From CALUVN01 sp944323595 (GTDB taxonomy: Bacteria; Cyanobacteriota; Vampirovibrionia; Gastranaerophilales; Gastranaerophilaceae): DNA of 64,000 bases. Positions within the stretch are counted from its first letter, which is position 1, and every line of letters begins with the position of its first letter. The notes under the pieces were generated by a model. It made no database searches. It was not told where the DNA came from and worked only from the letters and a program-made list of their open reading frames with translations. The translations under genes were made by a program, and so were the position numbers. Of this stretch, positions 1 to 8,837 are shown in pieces. The stretch is from the NCBI GenBank assembly GCA_963931255.1, contig OZ006972.1, positions 248,001 to 312,000 of the forward strand, read 5' to 3'.

Positions 1-168
1 ATCAGGATTTTTAGGCCCCGGAGAAATTATAATTGAAGAAAAATCCATTGACTTCAAATCATTAACTGAAATCTCATCATTTTTAAACACACGGGGCTCG
101 ACACCGAGTTCCCTTAAATATTCCACAATGTTATATGTAAAAGAGTCATAATTATCTATTATAAGCAC
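1..168 (-). CDS. pabA: Glutamine amidotransferase of aminodeoxychorismate/anthranilate synthase (N-terminal fragment)
   Basis: Only the first 56 codons are in the window; the gene continues past the left edge. The reading starts at a GTG and gives VLIIDNYDSFTYNIVEYL, the conserved start of the TrpG/PabA class-I glutamine amidotransferase, and reaches the SPGP motif of the oxyanion region (about residues 49-52). The active-site Cys lies outside the window. Its start overlaps the end of the pabB-like gene by 10 bases, so the two are translationally coupled. The subunit passes ammonia from glutamine to the chorismate-binding partner. TrpG and PabA cannot be told apart from this piece, but the neighbouring fused PabB-PabC favours PabA (folate). 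Confidence 0.85.
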   Translation of the reverse strand, partial: MLIIDNYDSFTYNIVEYLRELGVEPRVFKNDEISVNDLKSMDFSSIIISPGPKNPD

Positions 169-1787
169 AATTTAACCCTCCACATTCCTCTTACGGAATT
201 TGCAAGATAGATAGCATCTGCGGCAACCAAATCTTCCATATAAAGTTTCTTTTCCTGAATTTTTCCATCTTTGAGAAGTTTCGCACGGTAAATACCGTTC
301 AACAAACCACATTCAAGAGGCGGGGTGTATAATCGCCCATTAACTTCAAGTATTATATTTGCAATAGAATTTTCTGTTAATTCACCTTTTTCATTAAAGA
401 AAATTTCATCAATATTTTCATAATATGGTCTGTACGTAGTTTTATGATAAAGAAAGACTGATTGCGAATTTACAATAACAGGAGAGATTTTTACAGATTC
501 AAATGGTAATTGTGTTAATTCTTTTTGTATAACTTCCAATTCTCCATTTTTTGAGAGTAAAAATCTTAAAATTCCGTTAAAATTTTCAGGAATTGCAGGC
601 AGAGTATCAGGAAATAAAAAATTTAATTTTCCGGCAGAAGTACGCATTCTGTCTATATGTTCATTATACAAAAATGCTTCACCGTTTTCGACCTTAATTG
701 TTTCTATCAACTTTAAGTTACAGTGATTTGCGCAAAGAAATGATGTTTTTACAATAGTTTCTTCCCATTCATTATATGCATCGGAATCCCAAACTACAGC
801 CCCGCCGACACGGTATTTAAACTCATCGCTGCCGGCAGTGCGTTGTAAAATTCTTATGGGAACGCTAAATGTCATTTTTTCAGGTGTAATTAAACCGATT
901 GCACCGCAATATATATTTCTGCTGCCGTGTTCAAGTTCATCAATAATTTCCATTGTACGGATTTTAGGAGCACCTGTAATAGAACCACATGGAAAAATTG
1001 CTTCAAAAATGTCATATAAACTGATACCATCACGTATTTCTGCTGTTACTTCAGAGGTCATTTGATGGAGAGTGCTGTGTGTTTCTATATCAAAAAGTTT
1101 AGGAACATTTACCGTGCCGGTCTTTGCAATTTTGCTTAAATCATTCCGCAATAAATCTACTATCATAACATTTTCCGCACGATTTTTTATATCATTTTTC
1201 AAAAACTCAATATTTGCTGCATCTTCAATTTCATTCTCCCCGCGTTTTATCGTACCTTTCATTGGTTTGGTAAAAATTTTATTATCTTTGATTTCAAAAA
1301 ATAATTCCGGAGAAAATGATAATACCTCCTCGTATTCATTTTTTATATATGCATTGTATGGAGTTTTTTGAAAAAGCAATAATGATTTATATAATTCAAA
1401 ACCGTCAAACGGGTGCACAACATCCCAATCATAAGTATAATTAACCTCGTAAGTATCACCGGATGATATATAATTTTTTATTGCATTTATATCACTTACA
1501 TATTCCTCCATTGAGATGGATTGCCGCGGAAATAAGAAGATATTTTTGTCACATTTTGAGTCGAATTTACTGTATCCGTCATAAACTTCAAAATATAATA
1601 AAGGTAATTTAGAGATAATATTTTTCCCTAAAAAAATATCTTTGGCTTCATAACGAATATACCCTAAAAGATAATACGTTTTGGATAATTTTTCAATTTT
1701 AAATAAAGCATTTTTAAAGGTATCACAATCAAATGCGGTTATTATTTCAATCGGATTTTTAAAACATTTGTCAGCAAATATATTCAT
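159..1787 (-). CDS. pabB: Aminodeoxychorismate synthase component I fused to aminodeoxychorismate lyase (PabB-PabC)
   Basis: Makes 4-amino-4-deoxychorismate from chorismate and ammonia and then splits it to p-aminobenzoate and pyruvate for folate synthesis. The first ~360 residues are a chorismate-binding domain: KGTIKRGE, IVDLLRNDLSKIA and GSITGAPKIRTMEIIDELE are the family signatures. The last ~170 residues are a PLP-dependent class-IV aminotransferase/lyase domain, starting at LIETIKVENGEAFLYNEHIDRM, with the likely PLP lysine in HKTTYR and the ENSIANI motif. I start at ATG 1787. A TTG at 1823 would add 12 residues but would overlap the upstream gene. Neither start has a strong Shine-Dalgarno. 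The bifunctional fusion is known in many bacteria. Confidence 0.88.
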   Translation of the reverse strand: MNIFADKCFKNPIEIITAFDCDTFKNALFKIEKLSKTYYLLGYIRYEAKDIFLGKNIISKLPLLYFEVYDGYSKFDSKCDKNIFLFPRQSISMEEYVSDINAIKNYISSGDTYEVNYTYDWDVVHPFDGFELYKSLLLFQKTPYNAYIKNEYEEVLSFSPELFFEIKDNKIFTKPMKGTIKRGENEIEDAANIEFLKNDIKNRAENVMIVDLLRNDLSKIAKTGTVNVPKLFDIETHSTLHQMTSEVTAEIRDGISLYDIFEAIFPCGSITGAPKIRTMEIIDELEHGSRNIYCGAIGLITPEKMTFSVPIRILQRTAGSDEFKYRVGGAVVWDSDAYNEWEETIVKTSFLCANHCNLKLIETIKVENGEAFLYNEHIDRMRTSAGKLNFLFPDTLPAIPENFNGILRFLLSKNGELEVIQKELTQLPFESVKISPVIVNSQSVFLYHKTTYRPYYENIDEIFFNEKGELTENSIANIILEVNGRLYTPPLECGLLNGIYRAKLLKDGKIQEKKLYMEDLVAADAIYLANSVRGMWRVKLCL

Positions 1788-1803
1788 AAAATGTATAATA
1801 TAC

Positions 1804-3180
1804 TTAAAGCGTTGCTTCTTCAAGTTTGTTGTAATCCAGACCGCCGACTGCTTTGTATAAATTTATCGTTGAAATAAGATAATTTATACGTCCGGAGATT
1901 TTTGAATTTTCGCTTTCCAAAAGTCGTTCCTGAGCTTTCATGAATTCTATACTTCCTGAGGCGCCGATATTCTGTTTCTTTTCGGCAAGAGAAAACTTTT
2001 GTAATTCAATATCATAACGCTCATCTGAAATTTTTCTGTTTTTATCTGTTGTTTTGGCACTAACCAGAGAATCGTTCAGTTCCTGAATTGATGTCAGCAC
2101 AGTTTTTTCATAATATTGTAATGCCTTTTGGTATTCAAGTTTTCTGTATTTGAAACGGGCAATTTTAGTTCCTCCGGTAAACAAATCCAGATTAGGCATC
2201 ACACCTATGTTTGAAAGGAATGTGTGGTGTGTAAAAATTTTACTCAGCTGATATGCATTAAAACCAACCTGCCCGTACAGAGTAAAACTAGGCAAAAATT
2301 CTTTGCGTGCAACTTTTACAAGAAGTCCTGTTTTTTCTATATATTTTTCGGTTCTAATCATGTCCGGACGATACTTAATTGCAGTTGAATCAATACTTTC
2401 AGGGATTGTAACCAGATATAAATCTTCGTAAGCAGTTCTTTTTATACCGTGGTTGGTTCTGTCTCCTAAATATACATAAAGCTGATTTTCCAGAACATCC
2501 TGCTTTTCTTTCAAACTGTTTAACTGTTCCTCAAAGTTAGTTAATATTTGTTTTTCTTCAAGCAAAATTGACACAGGGCAGAGTCCTGATTGATATTTTT
2601 TATCGGTTGCTTCCACAATATTTTTTTGCAGTTCAACGAGTTTTTCCTGATTTTTCAAAAGCGCATCTGCCTTTACAAGATTGAAATAATCAGATGCAAA
2701 AGCTGAAGTTACAAGAATGTAAGACGCTCTTTCATTTTGCTTTTCCATTTCTAGTTCTTTAGAAAAACTCTTTGTAATCTGCCTGTTTTTACCCCAGATA
2801 TCAACTTCATAATTCATAGTTAACGGAAGTAAAAATCTGCTCTGTGTATAATTTGGGATTATCACATTACCAAAATAAACATCACTTGATGCAAATTCTC
2901 TTGAAATATTAGGATTAAAACCTATTTGAGGCAATTCCTGTCCGAGAGACATTTTTACAACCTGATTACTTTGTTCTGACTTGATGGTTGCAATTTTAAT
3001 GTCCTGATTGTCATTATATATCCGTAACATGTATTCCCGCAAAATCGGGTCTTTATAATTTTCCCACCAGTCTATATTTATATATGCTAACTTGTAAGAA
3101 TTATCTTCCTGTTTTTTAGCACATACGGATAAAGGCATCAAAAATAAAAGGATAAATAGTATTACACTCAACTTTCTCAT
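1804..3180 (-). CDS. TolC-family outer-membrane efflux channel
   Basis: Outer-membrane factor of a tripartite export pump; trimers form a beta-barrel plus a periplasmic helical tunnel. It begins with a hydrophobic signal segment (about residues 5-20) ending LSVCAKK, which could be a lipoprotein cleavage site, although Val before Cys is unusual. Long amphipathic helices and the repeated pattern ...ASDYFNLVKADALLKNQEKLVELQ... match the OEP family. I place the start at ATG 3180, preceded by GGAGAA at 7 bases; an upstream start at 3228 would lie inside the operator palindrome. 458 aa is the normal size. It is divergent from marR and the adaptor gene, which probably share its regulation. Confidence 0.88.
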   Translation of the reverse strand: MRKLSVILFILLFLMPLSVCAKKQEDNSYKLAYINIDWWENYKDPILREYMLRIYNDNQDIKIATIKSEQSNQVVKMSLGQELPQIGFNPNISREFASSDVYFGNVIIPNYTQSRFLLPLTMNYEVDIWGKNRQITKSFSKELEMEKQNERASYILVTSAFASDYFNLVKADALLKNQEKLVELQKNIVEATDKKYQSGLCPVSILLEEKQILTNFEEQLNSLKEKQDVLENQLYVYLGDRTNHGIKRTAYEDLYLVTIPESIDSTAIKYRPDMIRTEKYIEKTGLLVKVARKEFLPSFTLYGQVGFNAYQLSKIFTHHTFLSNIGVMPNLDLFTGGTKIARFKYRKLEYQKALQYYEKTVLTSIQELNDSLVSAKTTDKNRKISDERYDIELQKFSLAEKKQNIGASGSIEFMKAQERLLESENSKISGRINYLISTINLYKAVGGLDYNKLEEATL

Positions 3181-3215
3181 AAAAAATTTCTCCGGCTGTT
3201 TACAATTAATTTTTT

Positions 3216-3239
3216 CTTGTGTTATCATGATAACACAAG
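3216..3239. promoter_or_regulatory. Perfect 24-bp palindrome, likely MarR operator
   Basis: CTTGTGTTATCA followed by its exact reverse complement TGATAACACAAG, with no spacer. It sits between the divergent tolC-like gene and marR and ends in the AAGGA ribosome-binding site of marR. MarR proteins are dimers that bind such palindromes in their own promoters, so this is the expected site for autoregulation and control of the pump genes. Confidence 0.8.
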
Positions 3240-3248
3240 GATATAATT

Positions 3249-3707
3249 ATGCAAAAAGAAATTTTACTTGAAACAAAAATCGGTTATAACCTTGCAAGAG
3301 TAGGACTTTTATCAAAATTATACGCAATACAAAGTTTAAATGCGGCAGCATGTCCGATAACCCCGGAACAATATACGGTTCTTGCAGTACTGGCAAACCA
3401 CGGTGCAATATACCAGCGTCAAATTTCGGTAATCACACTTAAGGACAGAGCCAATGTTAAAAGAATACTAAGTATACTTGAAAAACTGGAATGTATAACA
3501 AAAAAAGCTGACTCAAACGGCAAAAAAATTTATAAAATAGATATAACCGAAAAAGGTAAAAGAATTTACGAAGAAACACAGCCCCAAATATTAAAAGTAT
3601 GGGAAGAATCAATTCAAGGTATAAATGATGATGAAATCCTTGTTTTTAACAAAATGCTGACAAGAATTACAGAAAATTTAAAGGACAAAGTAAATATACA
3701 AATATAA
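3249..3707 (+). CDS. MarR-family transcriptional regulator
   Basis: 152-aa winged-helix regulator. Central HTH region: LTPEQ-like stretch ITPEQYTVLAVLANHGAIYQ, followed by the wing RANVKRILSILEKLECI...SNGKKIYKIDITEKGKR, typical of MarR. It starts at ATG with AAGGA seven bases upstream, and its promoter region is the perfect palindrome just before it. It is followed 12 bases later by an EmrA-type adaptor and lies opposite a TolC gene, the classic layout of a MarR-controlled multidrug efflux operon in which a ligand releases the repressor. The ligand cannot be predicted. Confidence 0.9.
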   Translation: MQKEILLETKIGYNLARVGLLSKLYAIQSLNAAACPITPEQYTVLAVLANHGAIYQRQISVITLKDRANVKRILSILEKLECITKKADSNGKKIYKIDITEKGKRIYEETQPQILKVWEESIQGINDDEILVFNKMLTRITENLKDKVNIQI

Positions 3708-3719
3708 AAAGAGGACAAT

Positions 3720-4823
3720 ATGGCAGAAGAAAAAAAAGATTCACCGAAATCCCGAATAGCAAAAATAAGAGCGAAAAAAAACAGACCGGAATATATAAAA
3801 AAGAGAGTTGTAATCCCGACAATAACAGCCGTAATCTTAGTATTACTAGGCATATTCTGGGCAATACGCTCAACATATTATCAAACAACTGATGACGCAT
3901 TTGTCGAAGGACATATTATAGCAGTAGCCCCGCGTGTTTCCGGCCCTGTAGTTAAGCTGCTTGTTGATGATAACGATGAAGTTGTGGAAAACCAGCTTAT
4001 TGCAGAAATCGACCCGACAGATTACGAAGTAAAATTGAAACAAACTCAGGCTAAACTAGAAGAAGCAAAAGCAAACCTGAATATTACAGAACGCCAGATT
4101 GAAGAAAGTCAGTCAAATGTTCAACAATCAACAGAGAACATTGAATCTGCAAAATCAAAATATGACTTTGCACAAAAAGATCACAAAAGATACACAGATA
4201 TGTACAAAGCCGGTATTGCATCAAAACAGGAATTTGATAAAAGCAATACAGAACTTACTGTGGCTCAGGCAAATCTGAATGCGTCTCAGGAACATTTAAA
4301 AGCCGCAGAAGCAGTGTTAAAATCTCAAAAAGCAAAAACAGAAGCTATTCAGGCAGAAATTAAACGGCTTGAAGCAGAAGTTGAACAGGATGAATTAAAC
4401 CTGTCATACACAAAAATCAAAGCCCCTCAGGCAGGAAAAATTACGGCAAGAAGTGTAGAACAGGGCAATTACGTTCAGGTTGCACAGCCGTTACTTTCTA
4501 TAGTGCCGGAAAAAGTCTGGGTGGTTGCAAACTATAAAGAAATCCAATTAACACACATGGAAAAAGGTGAACCTGTACAAATCAAAATAGACACATATCC
4601 GGGGAAAAAATTCAAAGGAAAAATTGATAGTATCCAAAGAGCAACAGGTGCAAAATCAAGCCTTTTCCCGCCCGAAAACGCTGTCGGAAGCTACGTCAAA
4701 ATTGTACAGAGAGTTCCCGTAAAAATTGTTTTCACTGAAGATATTTCGGACTATAATATAGTTCCGGGAATGTCTGTCGTTCCGACTGTAAAAGTAAAAA
4801 AATGGAAGAAAAAACAAAAATAA
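3720..4823 (+). CDS. EmrA/HlyD-type membrane fusion protein
   Basis: 367-aa periplasmic adaptor linking an inner-membrane pump to TolC. A basic cytoplasmic N-terminus is followed by one membrane helix (about residues 30-48), the biotinyl-lipoyl half-motif AVAPRVSGPVVKLLVDDNDEV, a long coiled-coil hairpin (about 95-225), the second half-motif IKAPQAGKITARSVEQGNYV and a beta-barrel domain. This is EmrA/HlyD architecture. The ribosome site GAGGAC precedes ATG. Notably no EmrB-type MFS pump follows; the next gene is a DMT-family transporter. The inner-membrane partner is therefore encoded elsewhere or is unusual. Confidence 0.88.
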   Translation: MAEEKKDSPKSRIAKIRAKKNRPEYIKKRVVIPTITAVILVLLGIFWAIRSTYYQTTDDAFVEGHIIAVAPRVSGPVVKLLVDDNDEVVENQLIAEIDPTDYEVKLKQTQAKLEEAKANLNITERQIEESQSNVQQSTENIESAKSKYDFAQKDHKRYTDMYKAGIASKQEFDKSNTELTVAQANLNASQEHLKAAEAVLKSQKAKTEAIQAEIKRLEAEVEQDELNLSYTKIKAPQAGKITARSVEQGNYVQVAQPLLSIVPEKVWVVANYKEIQLTHMEKGEPVQIKIDTYPGKKFKGKIDSIQRATGAKSSLFPPENAVGSYVKIVQRVPVKIVFTEDISDYNIVPGMSVVPTVKVKKWKKKQK

Positions 4824-4838
4824 TTTCAGGTATATAAA

Positions 4839-5702
4839 TTGCAAAATCTAACAATCACAATAGCTGTAATTTTGAGAATTCTCGCAAATTCATTTTCAAA
4901 TGTTTTTCAGAAAAAATTAACCTGTGAAAAAGAATCACCATACAGCATAAATTTTGTAACATACCTGATATTAACTCTGCTTTGCATTCCGTTTTTCGGA
5001 AAAATTTCAGGCGGGATTTCGGAGATAGACTTCTGGATATATTCAATCCTTGGAGGAATTTTTGGCGCTGCAGGCAACAGTTTTCTTATAAAAGCGCTGG
5101 AAAAAGGTGAACTTTCCGTTTTAGGACCAATCAATGCTTATAAGTCAGTAATTGGTCTCCTTGGCGGTATCATTTTTCTGAAAGAATTACCATCGGCAGC
5201 CGGACTGGGCGGAATTGTTCTGATAATACTCGGGAGTTATCTTATATTTGACACTGTTGAAGAAAAATTTTCGTTTGCCTTATTCAAACGAAAAGACATA
5301 AGATACAGATTTTATGCGCTTTTTTTAACAGCAATTGAAGCCGTATTTATCAAAAAAGTAATCCTTATAACGGATATAACAACCTCCTGCATAAGTACCT
5401 GCATCTTCGGAGCTATTTTTTCATTCTTAATATTAAAAATCAATAAAATTAAAATAGGAAAAATTAATCTTTCACATTCGCTTTCATATCTGCTTACGGC
5501 AATATGTTTCGGGCTTGTAATGATTACGACCGCCTATACATTTTCCAAAATAAATGTAGGTTATGCACTTTCCTTATTCCAGCTTTCAATTTTATTGAAT
5601 GTAATTTTAGGTTACAAAATATTCAAAGAACAGCACCTGCTAAAAAAATTAGCAGGTGCTGTAATTGTAATTCTCGGTTCCGTTGCGATTATATTGTACT
5701 AA
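4839..5702 (+). CDS. EamA/DMT-superfamily transporter
   Basis: 287-aa integral membrane protein with about ten hydrophobic segments arranged as two repeated halves; the half-ends GPINAYKSVIGLLGGIIFLKELP and FQLSILLNVILGYKIFKEQHLLKKLAGAVIVILGSVAI match EamA repeats. It probably moves a small metabolite or drug across the inner membrane; the substrate is unknown. It starts with TTG 15 bases after the adaptor gene and is most likely in the same MarR-controlled operon. Its last codons overlap the stop of the convergent downstream gene by 4 bases, and a perfect hairpin is embedded near its 3' end. Confidence 0.82.
   Translation: MQNLTITIAVILRILANSFSNVFQKKLTCEKESPYSINFVTYLILTLLCIPFFGKISGGISEIDFWIYSILGGIFGAAGNSFLIKALEKGELSVLGPINAYKSVIGLLGGIIFLKELPSAAGLGGIVLIILGSYLIFDTVEEKFSFALFKRKDIRYRFYALFLTAIEAVFIKKVILITDITTSCISTCIFGAIFSFLILKINKIKIGKINLSHSLSYLLTAICFGLVMITTAYTFSKINVGYALSLFQLSILLNVILGYKIFKEQHLLKKLAGAVIVILGSVAIILY
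5631..5661. terminator. Intragenic hairpin between convergent overlapping genes
   Basis: A perfect 13-bp stem CAGCACCTGCTAA / TTAGCAGGTGCTG with a 5-A loop lies inside the last 70 bases of the EamA gene. The two convergent genes overlap by 4 bases, leaving no intergenic room, so this may serve as a bidirectional terminator. The run of T after it is weak on both strands, so the role is uncertain. Confidence 0.4.
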
Positions 5703-6454
5703 TCAGCATCAAAATTATCTTCAAAAGATGCCGGCTCTACTGTCGGAACATCAGGAGATATTTCGTTAAGCCAAGGTTTTTCTTTATGCTGCTTAATTAA
5801 CGGCTTGTAAGAAGATGATGAAGAAAGAGTATCTTCTTTTATTTGCGGTTTAGAATCTTCTTGTTGAATTGTTTCCGGAGTCTGAATATTTTCATTTTTA
5901 ACAGGTTCAGCACTTTCTGCAGCAGGAGTTTCTACAGTAGAGACAGGTTTAATATTTGTATCAGTTTCAGTCTCTGCAGGTTGTTCCGCTGCTCTGGTAT
6001 TTACAGGCTTAAAAACCTCTTCAGAAGATTTAATCTCATCCTTAACTTTTAATTCTTTTGCATCAGGATCACGTTCTTCCTTAACGATAACTTTACCTTT
6101 ATTTTGTATATATTCAGGATTTGATTTACTTCTGTTTTTTACCCGTTTAATAAAAGTATTATTGGCATCGGAACCTGATTGCAAATCCAAACGTTCATCA
6201 TTAATTATATCCGTATCAACTTCACCGGACTCTTCCAGTTGTTTCTTCTTTTGATAGAGTTTGAAGTCTTCGTCAATATATTGACGCTGGCGCTGGTCTT
6301 TCATTAATTGCATTTCATAAGCACCGAAAGCACCCGGAGCCATAACAGGATTTAATGACCCCGGAGTAAAATTAGGCATTCCGTCCGGTACTGCAAAAGC
6401 TGCTGAAGTTAAAGCAGATACAATTACACCGCTCAATAATATAACTCTTTTCAT
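5699..6454 (-). CDS. Secreted low-complexity protein of unknown function
   Basis: 251 aa. A clear signal peptide (MKRVILLSG... with cleavage near AAFA|VPDG, about residue 21) implies export to the periplasm or surface. The mature part holds a charged helix (YEMQLMKDQRQRQYIDEDFKLYQKKK, about 46-72), then a long Glu/Lys/Thr/Pro-rich disordered stretch (about 130-220), and ends in a Phe/Pro segment. I recognise no catalytic domain. The ribosome site AAGGAG is well placed. It follows the SIMPL gene by 22 bases and may be co-transcribed with it. The composition suggests an envelope linker or structural protein; this is inference. Confidence 0.65.
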   Translation of the reverse strand: MKRVILLSGVIVSALTSAAFAVPDGMPNFTPGSLNPVMAPGAFGAYEMQLMKDQRQRQYIDEDFKLYQKKKQLEESGEVDTDIINDERLDLQSGSDANNTFIKRVKNRSKSNPEYIQNKGKVIVKEERDPDAKELKVKDEIKSSEEVFKPVNTRAAEQPAETETDTNIKPVSTVETPAAESAEPVKNENIQTPETIQQEDSKPQIKEDTLSSSSSYKPLIKQHKEKPWLNEISPDVPTVEPASFEDNFDAD

Positions 6455-6476
6455 AAATATTTCTCCTTATAAATAA

Positions 6477-7202
6477 CTATTTAATTTGAAATACAACGTT
6501 TGCAACAGAAGTAACTTTTTTATCAATTGTAGAAGTATCGCTGATGCCCATATCAGAAACATTGGTAGAATCAACAGGAGTAATTTGGAATACACCCATT
6601 TTTACAGATTGAATTTTGCCTACTCTGTTATTTGTAGCTTTTAACATGGCAGCTGCACGTTGTTTTGCATCTTTAGTTGCTTCCTGCAATAATGTAACTT
6701 TTAAATCGGCAAGATTTGAATAAAAATATTCAGGTCTGTATACATTTATATCAATGCCTTTATCAAGTAATCCCTGAATTTCAGTTGAAATAGTTTTGAT
6801 TTTTTCAACATCATTTGACTTCACTATCACAGGTAAAGAGATATTAAAAGAATCAACAACGCCTGTAGACATACCGTTCGCATTTGTTTTGTATGAATAG
6901 TATCCGTTATAAGCCTGAACTTCTATATCTTTATCGTCAATTCCTTTTGATTTTAAGAAAGAAATTACTTCAGGTAATTGTTTTTGAACGAGTGAATATC
7001 CTGCTGCTTTAGTTGGCTGTTTTGCAGTAATTTGAAATTCCAATCTTGCAGAATCAGATTTTACAATCTGATAAGCTGACCCTGTGACAGAAATTCCGTC
7101 TTTCGGTACGGATGATGTGATGCTTTTAGCACCCCAGACAAGCGCAACGGCAAGCAACAAACCTAAAATAGCCAGTTGAAATTTTTCTAATTGCTGAAAC
7201 AT
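6477..7202 (-). CDS. SIMPL (DUF541) domain envelope protein
   Basis: 241 aa with one N-terminal membrane helix (about residues 9-27) and then the SIMPL/DUF541 domain: ISVTGSAYQIVKSDSARLEFQITAKQPT at its start and the characteristic TLLQEATKDAKQRAAAMLKATNNRVGKIQSVKMG near residues 170-205. Family members are periplasmic and often linked to oxidative stress, but their biochemical role is not established. It starts at ATG after a GGGGG-rich leader, divergent from gdhA, with the secreted protein gene downstream. Confidence 0.85.
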   Translation of the reverse strand: MFQQLEKFQLAILGLLLAVALVWGAKSITSSVPKDGISVTGSAYQIVKSDSARLEFQITAKQPTKAAGYSLVQKQLPEVISFLKSKGIDDKDIEVQAYNGYYSYKTNANGMSTGVVDSFNISLPVIVKSNDVEKIKTISTEIQGLLDKGIDINVYRPEYFYSNLADLKVTLLQEATKDAKQRAAAMLKATNNRVGKIQSVKMGVFQITPVDSTNVSDMGISDTSTIDKKVTSVANVVFQIK

Positions 7203-7285
7203 TATTTACCCCCTGTCATATAGACACACATGTAAAAACCATGAGTACATAATACAACATATCGTGGAAATTTTCAATTGTCTAT

Positions 7286-7313
7286 TTGCAAAACTTAAGA
7301 AATGTGCTAATAT
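7286..7313 (+). promoter_or_regulatory. Putative promoter of gdhA
   Basis: TTGCAA (-35) and TAATAT (-10) separated by 16 bases, about 35 bases before the gdhA start. This is the best sigma-70-like match in the gap. Confidence 0.5.
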
Positions 7314-7347
7314 TGAGTGTACTAAAAATTTAGGGGAAAAATTTATT

Positions 7348-8700
7348 ATGAATGCATATTTGGAAAAGGTATTGAATGAAACTAAGTTAAAAAACGCTAA
7401 CGAGCCGGAATTTTTTCAGGCGGTGGATGAAGTTTTAACTACAATAGAACCGGTTGTAAACGAGCACCCCGAGTTTGAAAATATCGCACTGCTCGAAAGA
7501 ATGACAGAACCGGAAAGGATAATTGCATTCAGAGTTCCCTGGGTTGACGACAGCGGAAAAACCAGAGTCAACAGAGGTTTTCGTGTACAATTTAACGGAC
7601 TTATCGGACCTTACAAAGGCGGTTTAAGATTTGATCCGAGTGTTAATATAAGCATTATGAAGTTTCTGGCTTTTGAACAAATTTTCAAAAATGCACTGAC
7701 AGGGCTTCCGATAGGAGGCGCAAAAGGAGGAAGCGACTTTGATCCTAAAGGGAAATCAGACAATGAAATTATGAGATTCTGCCAGAGTTTCATGACAGAA
7801 TTGCAAAGACATATCGGTCCTGATATTGATGTACCTGCAGGAGACATAGGTGTTGGAGCCAGAGAAATAGGCTACCTGTACGGTCAATACCGTCGTATAA
7901 GAAACTGCTATGAAGCAGGGGTAATTACAGGTAAAGGCCTAGAATATGGCGGCTCACTTGTCAGAAAAGAAGCAACAGGCTACGGTTTGATATATTTTAT
8001 GAGAGAAATGCTCAATGCAAACAACTATCAGTGCCTGTCAGGAAAGACTGTAACAATCTCCGGTTCCGGCAATGTTGCCATATATGCTTGCGAAAAAGCC
8101 CAGATGATGGGGGCAAATGTCGTTGCAATGAGTGATTCTAACGGCTGTATCTACCACCCCGACGGGCTCAACATTGAAAAAATCAAAGAAATTAAAGAAG
8201 TCAGAAGAGGTCGTATTAAAGAGTATCTGAATAGATATGCTCAAACTCAATATTTTGAAAGAACAGGAAATGAATCTCCTATCTGGAAAATAAAAACAGA
8301 CATAGCGCTTCCTTGCGCAACCCAGAACGAAATAACTCTTGAAGATGCAAAAACATTAACGGCAAACGGAGTTATAGCAATAGGAGAAGGCGCAAATATG
8401 CCTTGTACTAAAGAGGCAACAGAATATTTCCTCGCGCATAAAGTTCTTGTTGGTCCGGCAAAAGCTGCCAATGCCGGAGGGGTGGCAACCTCTGCAATAG
8501 AAATGAGCCAGAACAGTATGAGATATTATCTGTCTTTTGAAGAAGTTGATAAAATGCTTGAAGAAATAATGATTAATATTTTCAAATCCTGCAAAACCTC
8601 TGCAGAAAAATATAATCTTGGCAACAACTACGTCGCAGGTGCAAACATAGCATCTTTCACTAAATTAGCAAAAGCTATGGAAGCACAGGGGATTATATAA
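7348..8700 (+). CDS. gdhA: NADP-type glutamate dehydrogenase
   Basis: Interconverts 2-oxoglutarate plus ammonia and glutamate; a main ammonium-assimilation enzyme. 450 aa from ATG 7348, which has AGGGGAAAA before it; this matches the usual hexameric GDH length, whereas an in-frame ATG 84 bases upstream gives an atypical N-terminus. Signatures: RVQFNGLIGPYKGGLRFDP, LTGLPIGGAKGGSDFDPKGKS (active-site Lys region), VPAGDIGVGAREIGYL, and the Rossmann segment TVTISGSGNVAIYACEKA. The C-terminal AANAGGVATSAIEMSQNSMR is also typical. It is a single-gene unit with its own promoter. Confidence 0.95.
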   Translation: MNAYLEKVLNETKLKNANEPEFFQAVDEVLTTIEPVVNEHPEFENIALLERMTEPERIIAFRVPWVDDSGKTRVNRGFRVQFNGLIGPYKGGLRFDPSVNISIMKFLAFEQIFKNALTGLPIGGAKGGSDFDPKGKSDNEIMRFCQSFMTELQRHIGPDIDVPAGDIGVGAREIGYLYGQYRRIRNCYEAGVITGKGLEYGGSLVRKEATGYGLIYFMREMLNANNYQCLSGKTVTISGSGNVAIYACEKAQMMGANVVAMSDSNGCIYHPDGLNIEKIKEIKEVRRGRIKEYLNRYAQTQYFERTGNESPIWKIKTDIALPCATQNEITLEDAKTLTANGVIAIGEGANMPCTKEATEYFLAHKVLVGPAKAANAGGVATSAIEMSQNSMRYYLSFEEVDKMLEEIMINIFKSCKTSAEKYNLGNNYVAGANIASFTKLAKAMEAQGII

Positions 8701-8837
8701 CTTTCAATTAACGGAAATAATATAAAAAAGAATACGATGCACTAACTCCGTAAATTTTTATTAAGAAATTAGTACATTGGCTAAAATATTTATGATAAAA
8801 TTAACAACGAAAGCTGTTAAGGGAGCAAATTTTATTT

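Noticed and set aside
3181..3228. Earlier start for the TolC-like gene
   Set aside because: It would fall within the 24-bp operator and lacks a ribosome site, whereas ATG 3180 has GGAGAA and begins the signal peptide.
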